DNA from: Emiliania huxleyi CCMP1516 | Taxonomy: Eukaryota > Haptophyta > Isochrysidales > Noelaerhabdaceae | Direction: 5' to 3' | Assembly (NCBI RefSeq): GCF_000372725.1 | Contig: NW_005200774.1 | Location: forward strand, 116,963 to 180,962 | DNA: 64,000 bases | Shown: positions 1-11,000 of the stretch, piece after piece | Layout of the letters: the number at the start of each line of letters is the position of its first letter | Position numbering within the stretch: the first letter of the stretch is position 1 | The notes under the pieces: generated by a model | Databases searched by the model: none | Told to the model about the DNA's origin: nothing | What the model saw: the letters and a program-made list of their open reading frames with translations, nothing else | Position numbers and translations under genes: made by a program

Positions 1-1082
1 CTGTGGAACCATGCTAGTCAGGAATTTGAATATGTCATGCCGCCGCCTCCCTCGCCTCCGCCATCGCCGCCACCCCCCTCGCCACCGCCTTCGCCACCGC
101 CACCTTCTCCGCCGCCGCCGTCGCCCCCTCCGTCGCCGCCACCGCCCTCGCCGCCGCCGCCTTCCCCCCCACCCCCTTCGCCGCCGCCGCCGTCGCCGCC
201 GCCGCCGTCGCCACCGCCGCCGTCCCCGCCGCCCTCGCCGCCACCTCCAAGCCCCCCGCCGCCATCGCCACCTCCACCAAGCCCTCCGCCGCCATCGCCG
301 CCGCCATCGCCGCCGCCATCGCCGCCGCCGCCGTCGCCTCCACCTCCATCGCCGCCACCGCCGTCGCCACCGCCGCCGTCGCCACCTCCTCCGTCGCCGC
401 CGCCACCCTCGCCGCCGCCACCCTCGCCACCGCCGCCCTCGCCGCCTCCGCCGTCACCACCTCCTCCGTCGCCGCCACCTCCGTCTCCGCCGCCACCCTC
501 GCCGCCTCCGCCCTCACCACCGCCACCGTCGCCGCCGCCGCCGTCGCCGCCGCCTCCGTCACCACCGCCACCCTCGCCTCCTCCACCATCGCCCCCGCCG
601 CCCTCACCCCCGCCCTCGCCGCCGCCACCTTCGCCACCGCCGCCGTCACCTCCGCCTCCTAGCCCGCCGCCACCCTCGCCGCCGCCTCCTAGCCCGCCGC
701 CACCAAGCCCGCCGCCGCCTTCGCCTCCGCCACCGAGCCCTCCACCTCCGTCGCCACCGCCGCCCAGCCCACCACCGCCCTCGCCCCCTCCGTCGCCGCC
801 ACCCTCGCCGCCACCGCCCTCGCCGCCGCCGCCCTCGCCAGAGCCGTCGCCGCCGCCCCCGCCCTCGCCAAAGCAGCCCGAGCCGTCGCCGCCGCCGCCC
901 TCGCCGCCGCCGCCCACGCCGCCTCCGCCCACGCCGCCCCCGCCGTCGCCCCCTCCGTCGCCGCCACCCTCGCCGCCACCGCCCTCGCCGCCGCCGCCCT
1001 CGCCAGAGCCGTCGCCGCCGCCGCCCTCGTCACCAGAGCCATCCCCGCCGCCCCCACCCTCGCCCTTGTCGCCAGAGCCGTC

Positions 1083-1117
<35 letters not shown>

Positions 1118-1467
1118 CTCCGCCCACGCCGCCCCCGCCGTCGCCCCCTCCGTCGCCGCCACCCTCGCCGCCACCGCCCTCGCCGCCGCCGCCCTCGCCA
1201 GAGCCGTCGCCGCCGCCGCCCTCGTCACCAGAGCCATCCCCGCCGCCTCCACCCTCGCCCTTGTCGCCAGAGCCGTCGCCGCCGCCGCCCTCGTCACCAG
1301 AGCCATCCCCGCCGCCCCCGCCCTCGCCAGAGCAGCCCGAGCCGTCGCCGCCGCCGCCCTCGCCGCCGCCACCCTCGGCGTCGCCCTCACCGCCGCCACC
1401 CTCGGCGTCGCCCTCGCCGCCGCCCCCTGTGGCGCCCCCTGTGAGCCGCCGCCGTAGGCGTCGCTAA
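1..1467 (+). CDS. Pro/Ser-rich (SPPPP)n protein, 3' part
   Basis: The frame is open from the first base of the window to a TAA at 1465-1467, so the 5' end lies outside. It enters with LWNHASQEFEYVM and then runs for over 450 residues as SPPP and SPPPP repeats with sparse E, T, L and A. It ends in a basic tail, VSRRRRRR. Blocks around 780-1020 and 1140-1200 are near duplicates of each other, so the tract grew by internal duplication. Such repeats are typical of hydroxyproline-rich wall glycoproteins and of the linker of pherophorin-like proteins, which are secreted and O-glycosylated. No folded domain lies inside the window. Opposite-strand and other-frame readings (poly-Gly, poly-Arg) are composition artefacts. 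The protein could equally be a low-complexity C-terminal exon of something else. Confidence 0.5.
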
Positions 1468-1717
1468 AAGTCCGCTGCGCTGTTCTCTTGATGTTTTATA
1501 TCTCAGCGGGGTGTCTTGTGATTTGTGTTCACTTTGTGCAATGTGCATGCCTACGTTACCAATGTTTTCATTTTAGCATGTGCTGCGTCAGTAAATGAGA
1601 ATCGGAAATTGTACATACACGGCTGGCCGCACAGTCAGGCAGGCCGCGGCATGGCGCAGTGATAGCCGGCACTTTTGCACGTACCACAACAGCGTGCGCG
1701 AGACAGAGGTGTGCCCC

Positions 1718-2936
1718 TCACACGAGATCGGTGGCCTGGTTGCCTGCGTTGTCGCGCGCAGACGAGGTGTGCGACGAAGCAAACGACCGTGCGGCGTCGG
1801 AGATCAGCGGCGGGGCAGCCGACCCGAGGAGCTTCTTGCCGACTGCGCCGAAGCCGAAGGAGAAGGGAAGCGCCACGCCGAGGAGCGCGCCGGCGGTGTT
1901 GCCGAGCGTCACGGGCAGCAAGTTGTGGACGAGCGCCTCGGTCCACGACGTGTCCGCCCCGTTGAGGATGCCGAGGGGAAGCAGGAACATGTTTGCGACT
2001 GTGGTCGCGGATATGGGGCGCGTGAGGAGCGAGCTCGCGAGGAAGGGCCGAGGGGCGGGGTGTGTGGTGTGTGCTGCCGGTGTGCTCCAGCCCCAGCGCG
2101 ACGAAGGCCGAGATGGGCAGCCAGATGGCGACAAATTTGCCGGTCGTGTCTTTGGCCTGGAGGGACATGTACGTGGCCATACAGACGAGCCAGTTGCAGA
2201 GGACGGCGCGTACGAGGACGACGAGCAGCGGCTCGTGCGTCTTTCCGAAGGCAATCTTTTGAGCGGCGGCCGCCTCGCCGAGCGTGCCGCCGGCAGTCAC
2301 CAGCGCCGCGAGGAGGATGCTTCCGAGCAGGTTGCCGGCCCACGAGGCTGTGGAGTGTGGGGGCAGAGGGGCGCTGTAAATTGCCCCATCAGGCTCTGGA
2401 GAGTGGGGGCAGAGGGGTAATGTGGCGGGAGACCTGGATGGCGTGGGAGAGGCTGGCAGCGGGGCGGGCAGTACACCTCCGAGGTTGCGGACGACCTGAG
2501 CGGCGGTGGCCTTCCCCTCCAGCCACGCCATCGGCACGAGGGCCGCGTTGCCCGTATAAAGCTCTGCGCCGGACATCGAGATCATGAATAATCCGAATGG
2601 CAGGCCGAATGCGCCGAAAACCATCTTCTGGAGGCCCGGATTGGAGGCGTGGAGGCCGGGGCAAGCGGCGCCGATGGCCACGGCGAGATAGGCGCCGAAG
2701 CCGATGTGTGTACCCGCTAAGATGCCGAGGCCGAAGACCTTGCCGGCGGACGCTTGTGCCTTCTTCGATCCGGCGCCGACTGCTGCAGCATAGCCGCCAG
2801 CCGGGTCGGAGACGAGAGAGAAGTCGGGAGCGCCAGCAGCGGCGGCTGGAGCGGGCGCAGCGACGAGAGGCGCGGGAGGCGACTTGCTCTCCGGCTCGAG
2901 CTCTGCGAGCCCGAGGTACCCAGAGAGACGGCGCAT
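1718..2936 (-). CDS. formate/nitrite transporter (FNT) family protein
   Basis: FNT proteins are pentameric membrane channels for formate, nitrite or related small anions; eukaryotic algal members often sit in the plastid envelope. Three exons (2936-2477, 2347-2078, 1998-1718) give 336 residues with intact phase. Visible FNT blocks are GFGAYLAVAIG, FMISMSGAELYTGN, WAGNLLGSILLAALV, NWLVCMATYMS, VAIWLPISAFVALGLEH, VANMFLLPLGI and HNLLPVTLGN, which is a full six-helix core. Intron 1 (2476-2348) has GT-AG ends. Intron 2 (2077-1999) fits only with a GC-AG donor. An upstream in-frame ATG at 2987 is possible. The N-terminus (MRRLSGYLGLAELEPESKSP, then an Ala/Pro stretch) could be a transit region, but no cleavage site can be read. 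The substrate is not determined by sequence. Confidence 0.85.
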
Positions 2937-3121
2937 CGAAGAGGCAAATCTCTGGGTACCGTGACATTCCCCCTTTACCGAGATCATCGCGAAAGAAATC
3001 AGAAACCCCTTCTCCCTGTCGGTGTGGTGGCGGGCCCCCGTCGTCCCATTCCGATGTCTAAATTTTGCTCGGCGGAGTTCCCGCCCGTTGTCGTTACGAG
3101 ATCGAGCACACACCACCCCAC

Positions 3122-4170
3122 ATGCTGGACGTCGTCCGGGAGGTTTGCGCCACACTCCAGGCGCTGCCAAGCGTGGAGTGCGTCGAGCTGGAGGAGCGCC
3201 CAAAGTGCAGCGCAGCGTCCATCGCAGAGTGGGAGCGGTGCGCACGCTCGGCGATCAGGGCGGCACGGGCCAGTCGGCTCACAGCGGCTGGCGACATGCA
3301 CAATAGGCAGCATTCTCCGCTGCGGCTGCCCAACGACTACAAGGCTAGACGACTAGCTCCCAGAGTGTCCGCCACGCCGCGACGTCCGATCACGTCGGCA
3401 GTCGGCGAGCCTGATGCCCGCACCACCCTCCCCGCTCAGGCATTCCTCCTATCCTCAGACGGGCTGCTGCTGCGGTGGAGCGTCCTTCACTGCCGCCAAC
3501 GACTGCCGATCGGCCACATGTGACCGACGAGATTGTGCCACAGACAGACCCTCTGTCGTCGCCTGTCAAGCTATCCACTCCCCCCAAAGCGTGTGATTTT
3601 GATACTCCACCCGCACAGGCACCTCGCTCGGCTGGCGGATCTCAGGCCGGTGCCCGACAGCGCCTTCCTTACCGCCACGGGGGAGAGGTGCGCCCTAGCT
3701 CGGTTGATGGGCCGCGCCTTCATCAGCGGCAGCCGACCCGTCGCCCGACTGCTCGCGGCAGGCGGCCGGAGCTGCCGTCAGAGGCGCAACTCCGGGCTGT
3801 GGAGCTCGACGCAAGCACCTCATCGGGCCGCGTGTGCTTGCTCTACGCCGGAGGAGAGGGTCGCGCGCAGGTCTGGTTCCAAGACGCCTCTTGCAGCTGG
3901 TCCTTCATCGCCAGCTCCTTTGTCGACTACTTCCGGCTGATGGTCCTTCACCGGGGCCTCCCCCGATGGCAGTATCAATACACTGACGCTGGGCTCGACT
4001 CGGTGGCGAAAGCGTGGTGGCGCGCGTTCGCTGCGGACCGCTGCGGATCAGACACCGAGAACCGCGCGCAGCAGGTCGAGTACGACGTGAGCCGCCCAGC
4101 TCCTTTCTCCTGGTGGCACACTTTTCGACTTTTCGCCCCGCTCACGCACTGTGTGCTCGCCTCTCTTTAG
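3122..4170 (+). CDS. tubulin polyglutamylase complex subunit 2-like protein
   Basis: TPGS2 is a non-catalytic subunit of the TTLL1 polyglutamylase complex that modifies axonemal and centriolar tubulin. Reading across exons, MLDVVREVCATLQALPSVEC, ERP and the WE motif match the N-terminus. LPNDYK joined to AFLLSSDGLLLRWSV matches the SMI1/KNR4-like core. RVCLLYAGGEGRAQVWFQD, FIASSFVDYFRLMVLHRG and LPRWQYQYTDAGL followed by AKAWW match the conserved C-terminal block of animal TPGS2. Intron 1 is 3344-3439 (AAG then GC, ending CAG then GC: a GC-AG intron). Intron 2 is 3520-3618 (GT-AG), giving IGHMHLARLADL across the join. A third intron before about 3795 is needed for the frame change and is not resolved. 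The stop is 4168-4170. A flagellar or basal-body role fits a motile alga. Confidence 0.75.
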
Positions 4171-4746
4171 GCGCGAGCCCGCTCACTCAACGAGGTTTCC
4201 CAGCCCTGGGACGCACTGACTCTGCAGGCCTCTCCGGTGGGAGCCCGGAGCGGAGGCGGTTCCAAGGGCGGATCTCCCGCGTTTGACCGCGCAGGGGGAG
4301 GGGCGCATCCGCGAGCTTGCACCGGGCAAGCGGGCAGCACGCGCGGTCTGATGAACGGAGGCGCCAGCGGTATGGGTTCTTTCAGCAGGCGATGAGAGAG
4401 TCTGCTCACACAATCGTAGAAAGAATATTACACACAACTTGCACAACTAGAGGAATCGCTAATACCCGCGCACTTACACACACTGAAGCCAAAAAACCAC
4501 ATCCCTTGCGAGTGGGCCGAGGCTTGGGTCAACTCTACAGTCAGCTCGCCAAGGCTTTCTCGCCCTCTCTGGCGACTCGTGCCTCACGGCGCGATTGGTA
4601 GCCGTCACGCTCCTCCAGGTGCACCGTGCATGCGTGGGGAGAGGAGGGGGGAGGGAAGGGGATGAGGTGAGGGGCGCGCAGAGACACAGAGAGGGGTGGA
4701 GGGGAGAGATGGAGGCGCCCGGTCCGAGCCGAGCCGAGGCGAGCGG
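4171..4746. other. intergenic, no gene seen
   Basis: This lies between the convergent 3' ends of the TPGS2-like and TMEM53-like genes. It holds purine-rich tracts (4640-4720) and no reading frame with recognisable similarity. Confidence 0.5.
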
Positions 4747-5874
4747 TCAAGGGAAGGCAGGGCTGGGCAAAGCTTGGGGGATGAAGCCAACGTCCCCGGG
4801 GTACGGCTGCAGCACCGCGTGCTTGGCTCGGGCTGCCTGCTTCGCCGCCGCCGGAGCGGCAGCCTCCTCCGCCGCCGCCTCGCCGGCGAGCGCAGACAAG
4901 TATGGCTTCGGCCGCCGGCGGTGCGCGAGGACGTGGCCGACGCCGTCGAAGCGGTGGAGCGCGACATCCGTCCCCGAGGCCCTCCACCGACCCACCTGCC
5001 GCTCGACCACCTCTGGGTCGACCATCGAGTCTGCGCCGCCGAGCAGGACGAGCTTCCTCCTGCCGCAGTCGAGCTCATCCTCGAACTCGGCGAGCCGCTT
5101 CTTGTAGCGGTACCCGGTCGACTTCCACGCGAGGTTGATCCCGGTCTCGAACACCCGGCGCGACCCGGGCATGCGCAGGAGCCGCTGCGCCGTCGGCGAC
5201 GACCCGGCGATGCCGCCCGTAAACGACCAGAGTTGGCCGGGCGTCGGCAGGAAGGGAGTCGAGTCGAAGACGATCTCCGAGTGGCCAAGGCTCTCGCCCT
5301 TGCCGCCCTTCATCCAGCAGTAGTACTTGAATACCGCGCCGCTGAAGAGGTGCACGCGATCGAACTCACCGCTCTCGAGCACCTCTGCCGGCGGACCCTC
5401 CTTGATCATCTTTCGCCAGGACGGGTACCACATCGAGCGCAGCGCGTCCTTGCGCTCGCACGGTAGCAGCGTGGGCTCATAGCCGAGCTGCGAGTACCTG
5501 CGGGAGGCGGTCGCCGAGCGGTTGGATACGCAAGATGCTACGGGTTCGGGGCCCTGTGCGCCGGCGCACATGTCGGCAATCGGCCTCATAGCGCTTGGCG
5601 TGCTCCCGAACCAGCCGAGGACGAGCACACGCTTGGCGGCCGTGGACAGTGCTGGCGCGGCGACGACCATCGGCGGGAAGAGGCGCTTGAGGAGCAAGAA
5701 GGGTGTCACCCACCCTGATGGCTTTGGAATATTTTTTGCATCTTGGGTTGGTCCCGGGGAACGTGTCATGTGACAAGTCCGAAACAAGGATTCCACAACC
5801 CGCCGGGTCTGCCAGCCGAAGAGGAGAGCACTTGGAAAGCGTGGCGGCAGACACGAGGGCCGGCCCGAACTCAC
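4747..5874 (-). CDS. TMEM53/DUF829-like alpha/beta-hydrolase-fold protein
   Basis: The family has an alpha/beta-hydrolase fold and includes nuclear-envelope TMEM53; enzymatic activity is mostly unproven. The diagnostic N-terminal strand and loop is VLVLGWFGSTPSAMRPIADM, followed by YSQLGYEPTLLPCERKDAL, HLFSGAVFKYYCWMK (the family's F-S-x-x-x nucleophile-elbow region), FDSTPF, then LVLLGGADSMVDPEVVERQV and HRFDGVGHV near the C-terminus, placed as the acid and His loops. The frame is open throughout at 375 codons. The conserved part starts at the Met of MVVAAPALSTAAKRVLVLGW, so the upstream in-frame part may be untranslated or a leader. A stretch after DMCA (CSNRSATASRR, near 5520-5560) could be a short intron ending in CAG. 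The last ~35 residues are Ala-rich and not conserved. Confidence 0.7.
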   Translation of the reverse strand: MSSGRPSCLPPRFPSALLFGWQTRRVVESLFRTCHMTRSPGPTQDAKNIPKPSGWVTPFLLLKRLFPPMVVAAPALSTAAKRVLVLGWFGSTPSAMRPIADMCAGAQGPEPVASCVSNRSATASRRYSQLGYEPTLLPCERKDALRSMWYPSWRKMIKEGPPAEVLESGEFDRVHLFSGAVFKYYCWMKGGKGESLGHSEIVFDSTPFLPTPGQLWSFTGGIAGSSPTAQRLLRMPGSRRVFETGINLAWKSTGYRYKKRLAEFEDELDCGRRKLVLLGGADSMVDPEVVERQVGRWRASGTDVALHRFDGVGHVLAHRRRPKPYLSALAGEAAAEEAAAPAAAKQAARAKHAVLQPYPGDVGFIPQALPSPAFP

Positions 5875-6094
5875 CTCCTTTCCTCAGCCATCGTGGCGAT
5901 TAAGTGGGCTGAGTTTCTTCTTTCTCTCAATCGTGTCACGCGAGCTCGTTTTCTCTTCTCCTTTCGTCGCGACGAGGGTCCTGCGTGTGTGTGTGTGCTC
6001 ACCACTCGTGTCCTGCTTTTTGCGCACACCTAAGGCACGACCTTTACTCTAGACCCCGGCAGCCAGGCGAGGGCTCCTCGGAGCCTCCGCACCG

Positions 6095-6790
6095 TATGTT
6101 TCTTACACTTGTGCAAGATTGGGCGTCTTCTGCCGCAGTCCCTTTGACGGGAGGCCCGGGTGGGGGCCACCTCGAACCCCCAGCCAGGGTTTCGAGCGGA
6201 GGGTGCCCCGGATTCATCTATCCGTTGGGCCCCGGCACCTATTTTAGAACTGATCACTTTGCGCAGCAACCGTCGGCCGCCGCTTTTTAGCTGGACGGCA
6301 GTGCGCTGCGCCGTCGCTCTGTCTGTCGTGCACGCTCTCGTGCTTTCGTTGTGACGCGGGAGTAAAGTCGAGAGGCAGCCCTCGAGCCTCGACGAGTCGA
6401 CCGGCGCCGCGATGCCGGACCTCACCGTCGCCGAGCTCAGCATTCCGGCCGAGCAGAACCCCGATCCCGCAAAACCACTGGTGGTTCCCGTCGACTCATC
6501 AGTGGTATCCTCTACCCGGCGCTTCATTCCGTGGTCGGCGGTGGGAAATCCGGCCCTCCTCAATCTGCCCCCTCCTCCTCCAGGGATGCAACGGTCGTGG
6601 GTCCAGATTCCGCAGTGGGCCGCCATCAGTGCACTGCTCCCGTTCTGTGAGCCCGATCCCGCTGTAGCCAACTACTTTGACAGACTCAGCGTCCTGCGGC
6701 TGTCCATCTTGGCCGCGTCGTGGCGCCGCATCCTCGGTGCCTTGTCCGACCTCGGCGTGTTCGGCACAGTGTACGTGGATGAGGTGTCCA
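6095..6790 (+). mobile_element. retroelement-like fossil, 5' part (same family as 18.1-20.4 kb)
   Basis: Bases 6095-6355 are nearly the same as the ~265-bp repeats that bound the copy at 18064-20350 (reverse orientation). They are followed, as there, by the start of a long open frame beginning MPDLTVAELSIPAEQ at 6412. Similarity to the other copy ends near 6790, so only the 5' part is present. No reverse transcriptase, integrase or protease is visible, so the superfamily is open; a non-autonomous LTR-type element is one reading. It is broken. Divergence from the other copy is modest by eye, suggesting moderate age. Confidence 0.6.
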
Positions 6791-7108
6791 CGGAGCAGGC
6801 GAGCGGCGGCACGGCCTTCCATCAGCTGCAGGAGGTGCGCACCTCCCAGTGGAAGCACAGGATGCTCCCTCCGCATACGCAGCTTTGCGCAGCGCAGCGT
6901 ACGGGCCACGCCACGCAAAGCCGACCCTCAGTCTGCCCGAGAGGCTGTCGGAGGAAGGCCTGGCAAGCGTGTACTCGCCTCCTCCGCGGCCATGCCCTCC
7001 GCCCGGGCGAGCGAGGAGCGGGGACACCACCATTTCTGGAATTGTGTGTCCCCGAAGGAAGGCACCCATCCTTTCCTTTTTTCTCTACAACACTCTCTGT
7101 TTTCCTCT
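6791..7108. other. AT-richer intergenic stretch
   Basis: This is unique-looking sequence between the fossil and the next ORF, ending in an AT-rich part (7060-7200) that contrasts with the GC-rich surroundings. No gene is seen. It may be the remainder of an insertion. Confidence 0.4.
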
Positions 7109-7843
7109 CTATTTTTCGGGGAAAACTCCGCTAAAATCATCATTTTTTGGGCTCTGAGCTGAGTCTGAGGCTGTTTTGGGGCCAAAATTAGAAACAAAAG
7201 AAAAAATAAGAGGGCTCCCGCGGCGATCAACACGTGCAACTCCTTTTCTAACGCATGCGTGCAGCGGCAGCGCGTGCGCCATGCGCTCGTCGCTCCACTC
7301 GCCCAGCAGCCGCCGCTTCGTCTCGTCGGAGACGTGCACGCAGCGCTGCAGCAGCGCCGCCGTCTTGTCCTCGGGCCGCTCCAGGTCCATGACGACGTTC
7401 GTCGAGGCGTGGAAGCGCGTCTCCAGGTCGATGGCCGCCTGCTCGGCCGCGGCGAGCTTGCCCTGGTCGACGCACATGCCGCACACCGCGTGCGCCGGGC
7501 AGCCGCACTGGCCGCGTTGTGGGCGCACGGTCTTGGCGACCGCCGGCGCTGCGCGCCGGTCGTGCTGCTCACGCTGCCGGCGGCGCTGGTCGCGCGCCTG
7601 CCGATCGCGCGTGTTCGCGGCGGCTTCATCTCCTGCTCGTTTCGCTCGCACCCGAGCGGCTGTCGCCAGGCGCTTCAGGTCGGCGGTGCTGCGCGCGCGG
7701 CCGTCGGCCAGGCACAGCCACATGTCCTCCTCCTCGGCAGGCTCGCACGGCTTGCCGTCGAACTGCGGCTGGCGCCCGCGACGATGCTTCGCCCAGGCCG
7801 GGCACGATGGTGCCGCGACGAGCGGCGTCGAGGCGACGGCCAT
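7109..7843 (-). CDS. unidentified ORF with Cys cluster
   Basis: I do not recognise this protein. The ATG at 7843 begins MAVASTPLVAAPSCPAW. A basic helical stretch (about residues 65-110, many R, A, Q and D) is followed by GQCGCPAHAVCGMCVDQGKL, a C-x-C-x(5)-C-x(2)-C arrangement that could bind zinc. Then comes AAEQAAIDLETRFHASTNVV. The natural end may be near the ACV at about 7255. Beyond it the frame enters the AT-rich stretch and stops at 7109, which is probably read-through of non-coding DNA. It sits between a fossil element and the Kelch gene, so it may itself be part of a repeat family or a single-exon nuclear gene. Confidence 0.35.
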   Translation of the reverse strand: MAVASTPLVAAPSCPAWAKHRRGRQPQFDGKPCEPAEEEDMWLCLADGRARSTADLKRLATAARVRAKRAGDEAAANTRDRQARDQRRRQREQHDRRAAPAVAKTVRPQRGQCGCPAHAVCGMCVDQGKLAAAEQAAIDLETRFHASTNVVMDLERPEDKTAALLQRCVHVSDETKRRLLGEWSDERMAHALPLHACVRKGVARVDRRGSPLIFSFVSNFGPKTASDSAQSPKNDDFSGVFPEK

Positions 7844-8001
7844 CGATGGGTCCAGAAGACTTGGAGACACTTCTCGACCAAAAAATCAAAACAATCGAGC
7901 ACAATTGCGTTACATGGGCATGGCCGGGGTTTCTGCACCGAACGATCTTACTTTCGGTCTATCGAAAGTGTTGATCGATAAACAATTCTTTTTCCACAGC
8001 A

Positions 8002-11000
8002 ATGGTCGCTAGCGAGGCGGAGGCTGGCTGGGAAAGGCTCGAGGCCGGCGGCGTCCCGCCCACGATGCGCCACGGCCTGGCCTGCGCCGCGCTCAGGACG
8101 CGCGACCGCGCGCTGCTCTACGTGTTTGGTGGCATTGATGCCGCTGCGCGCCTCGGCAGCGGCGGTGCGACGGCCAGCGCCACACCCGCGTGCCCCGCGC
8201 CGCGCCGACCGGTCATCCCTCCCCGCGGTTAGGCGCGGGCAGCGCGGACGAGTATCTCGACGATCTGCACGTGCTCGACGCGACGGACGGCGCCATGACG
8301 TGGCGCCGGCTCCTTCGCGGCGCTTCCGCCTCGTGGCCGCAGCGGCGTGCCTTCCACACCGCCACCGCCATCGACTCGCGCGCCTTCCTCGTGTTTGGAG
8401 GCGCGACGGCGCCTCCAAAGCGGCCGCGCCGCCGCTCGCGCGCCAGCAGCGGCGCGGCGGCGGACGAAGGCAACCCTGTCTCGTACCTCAACGACGTCTG
8501 GCAGTTTCGCGGCGAGGACCAGGCCTGGGTGTGCGTCGAGAGCCGCGGCGAGCCGCCGCCGGCGCGCGGCGCGCACGCGGCGGCGCTCGTGAGTGCCCCG
8601 CCCCGGCTGCTAGTCCACGGCGGCTGCGGCGAGGGCGGCGCCGTGCTGGACGACCTGTGGCTCCTGTCGGTGCGGCAGAGGCGTGGGCGGTGGGAGGAGC
8701 GGGACTGCGGCTCGGCGCACGACGCGTCGGGAACGCGACCCCGTAGGTCGCCACGCCCACGTGGAGCAGGGTGCGCACGGGCGGCGGCGCGGCAGCAGTC
8801 CCCTCTCCGCGCTGCTACCACTCCGCCGCCTGCGCCGCCGGGCGCGCGCAGCCGCCCCCTCGCCTCGCCGCTTCCCTGCCGCGTCCCTCCTCCTCCCTGC
8901 CCTGCCCCCTCCCCCTCCCGTCCGCGAAGCTTCTCGGAACCTCCCCAGGCGCGTCCTCCTCTTTGGCGGCCGCTCCGACGTGGACGCCGTCTGCGCGCCC
9001 GTCATGTTTGCCCTCGACCTCGCCTCGCTCAGCTGGGACGCCGTCCCGCCCGCGCAGCACCAATGCCCGGGAGGAGGCCGCTCGTCGCACTCGGCCGTGT
9101 CGCACGGCCCGGCTGCCCTCGCCTTGCGGCTGCCCCCCAGCCAAGCTCTCACCGGAGGCTGCTTGTTTGCCAGGCTCGACCGTCCTCCTCTTCGGCGGGC
9201 GGGTCCAAGTGGCACGCCGAGGGAGGGACATGTCCAGGACACGTCCCCACGACGTGTCCGAGCCGCGTCCGTAGGTCGAGAGGCCGGCCGAGGGAGGGAC
9301 ATGTCCAGGACACGTCCCCACGACGTGTCCGAGCCGCGTCCGTAGGTCGAGAGGCCGGCCGAGGGGGGGACATGTCCAGGACACGTCCCCACGACGTGTC
9401 CGAGCCGCGTCCGTAGGTCGAGAGGCCGGCCGAGGGAGGGACATGTCCAGGACACGTCCCCACGACGTGTCCGAGCCGCGTCCGTAGGTCGAGAGGCCGG
9501 CTGAGGGGGGAGGCGGCTCGCGCGCAACCACCGGCCGGACAGGCGACGACCCCCAACCCCCCCCCCCTTCTCCCCGCCGCCGCATCGCCTCACCATCGCC
9601 GCTCGGCTGCCTCCCTCAGCCTGCTGGAGCCCGCCCCCCCCTGCAGGAGGCCTGCTCGCATTCGACGCCGCTCGGCTCGAGTGGCTCCCTCCGCCACCCG
9701 CCAACCCCGCCCCGGCGGGAGGCGCGGCCGGCGTCGCTCGCGGGTCGCACGGCGCCGCGCTGCTCGAGCGTCGCTCGCAGGGGCCGGCGCTAGCGGTGGT
9801 CGGAGGCTACGCGGGCAGCGGCGTGTGGGCGGACGGCTCCCTCCTGCTGCGGCTCGGGCCCGTGCTGCGGAGGATCGAGGCGCACCCGCACCAGCGGGCC
9901 GGCGGGGGAGGCGCGGCGGAGGAGGTGCCGCCCGCCGCGCAGCCTCGGAAGCGGGCCCGCGCGGCGGAGGGCGGCGGTGCGGGCTTGAGCGGTGCGGGCG
10001 TGAGCGGTGCGGGCGGAGGTGCGGGCGGACGAGCGACGGCGCCGGCCGACGTCTTCTCCTTCCCGTCGCAGTCCCAGTCGTCGGCGCGCGGCGGCGCGGC
10101 GCGGGACGAGGACGGCGGCGGCGGCAGCGTCGGTGGTGGTGGCGGCGGCGGTGGAGGTGGCGGCGGTGGCGGTTTTGGCGAGGCGGCGGCGGCGAGGCCG
10201 GCGGCGCAGGCGGCGTCGACTCGCCGGCTGGTCTCGACTGCGGGCGAGCGAGGTGGCGGCGATCCGGCGGAGGCGCGGGCGGCGGCGGCAGAGGCGCGTG
10301 TGGCGGAGCTCGAGGCGCGCTCTTCGGAGGCGGCGCAGACGGCCGCCGCCGCCGCGGAGGGCGCCGCGGCCGAGGCGAGGCAGCTCAAGGGGCGCGTCGA
10401 GGCGGCGGAGGCGGCGGCGGCCGAGGCGGAGGCGCGAGCGATTGCGTCCGCGCGCGCGCAGGGCGAGTGCGAGGCGTCGGAGAGGGAGGTGCGGGCGCAG
10501 CTGGCGAGGGCGGAGGCGGCGCGGGCCGAGGCGGAGGAGGCGAGGAAGGCGGAGGCGAGGCGGGCGGGCGAGGCTGCGGAGGCGAGCCGCGCCGCGCGTG
10601 CGGACCTTCTAGACCTTCTAGGAACCTTCTAGAACCTTTTTGGCCTTCTAGGCGAGCCGCGCCGCGCGGTCGGATCTCGCGGCAGAGCAGGCAGCGCTGC
10701 GGCGGGCGGCCGAGGAGGCGGAGCAGAACAGGAGGACCCTCACAACCCTCTCCGAGAGCCTGGCGGTGCGGGATGCGGCGGCCAAGCGCAACGAGGAGCG
10801 GATCGCAGCGCAGGCAAGCCGCCGCCGCCGTTTGGGCCTCGCGCAGCCCCCCCCCTCCCCCCCCCCCCAAACTCCCCCCCCCTCGCCCGCCCGCCCGCCA
10901 GGCCGAGGAGCTCGCGACCGCCAAGAGCGGCGCGGCGGCCCTGCGCTCGCAGCTCGACGAGGCGAGGCGCGACGCGGCGGCGCGTGCCGACGCGGCGCGC

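Noticed and set aside
18-1399. Gly-rich, Arg-rich and Ala-rich ORFs in the other frames of the Pro-rich tract
   Set aside because: They follow from the CCG/TCG/CCA simple repeat; the SPPPP frame is the only one with a plausible protein family.
1595-2587. Plus-strand ORF opposite the FNT gene
   Set aside because: Antisense shadow; the FNT exons explain the sequence.
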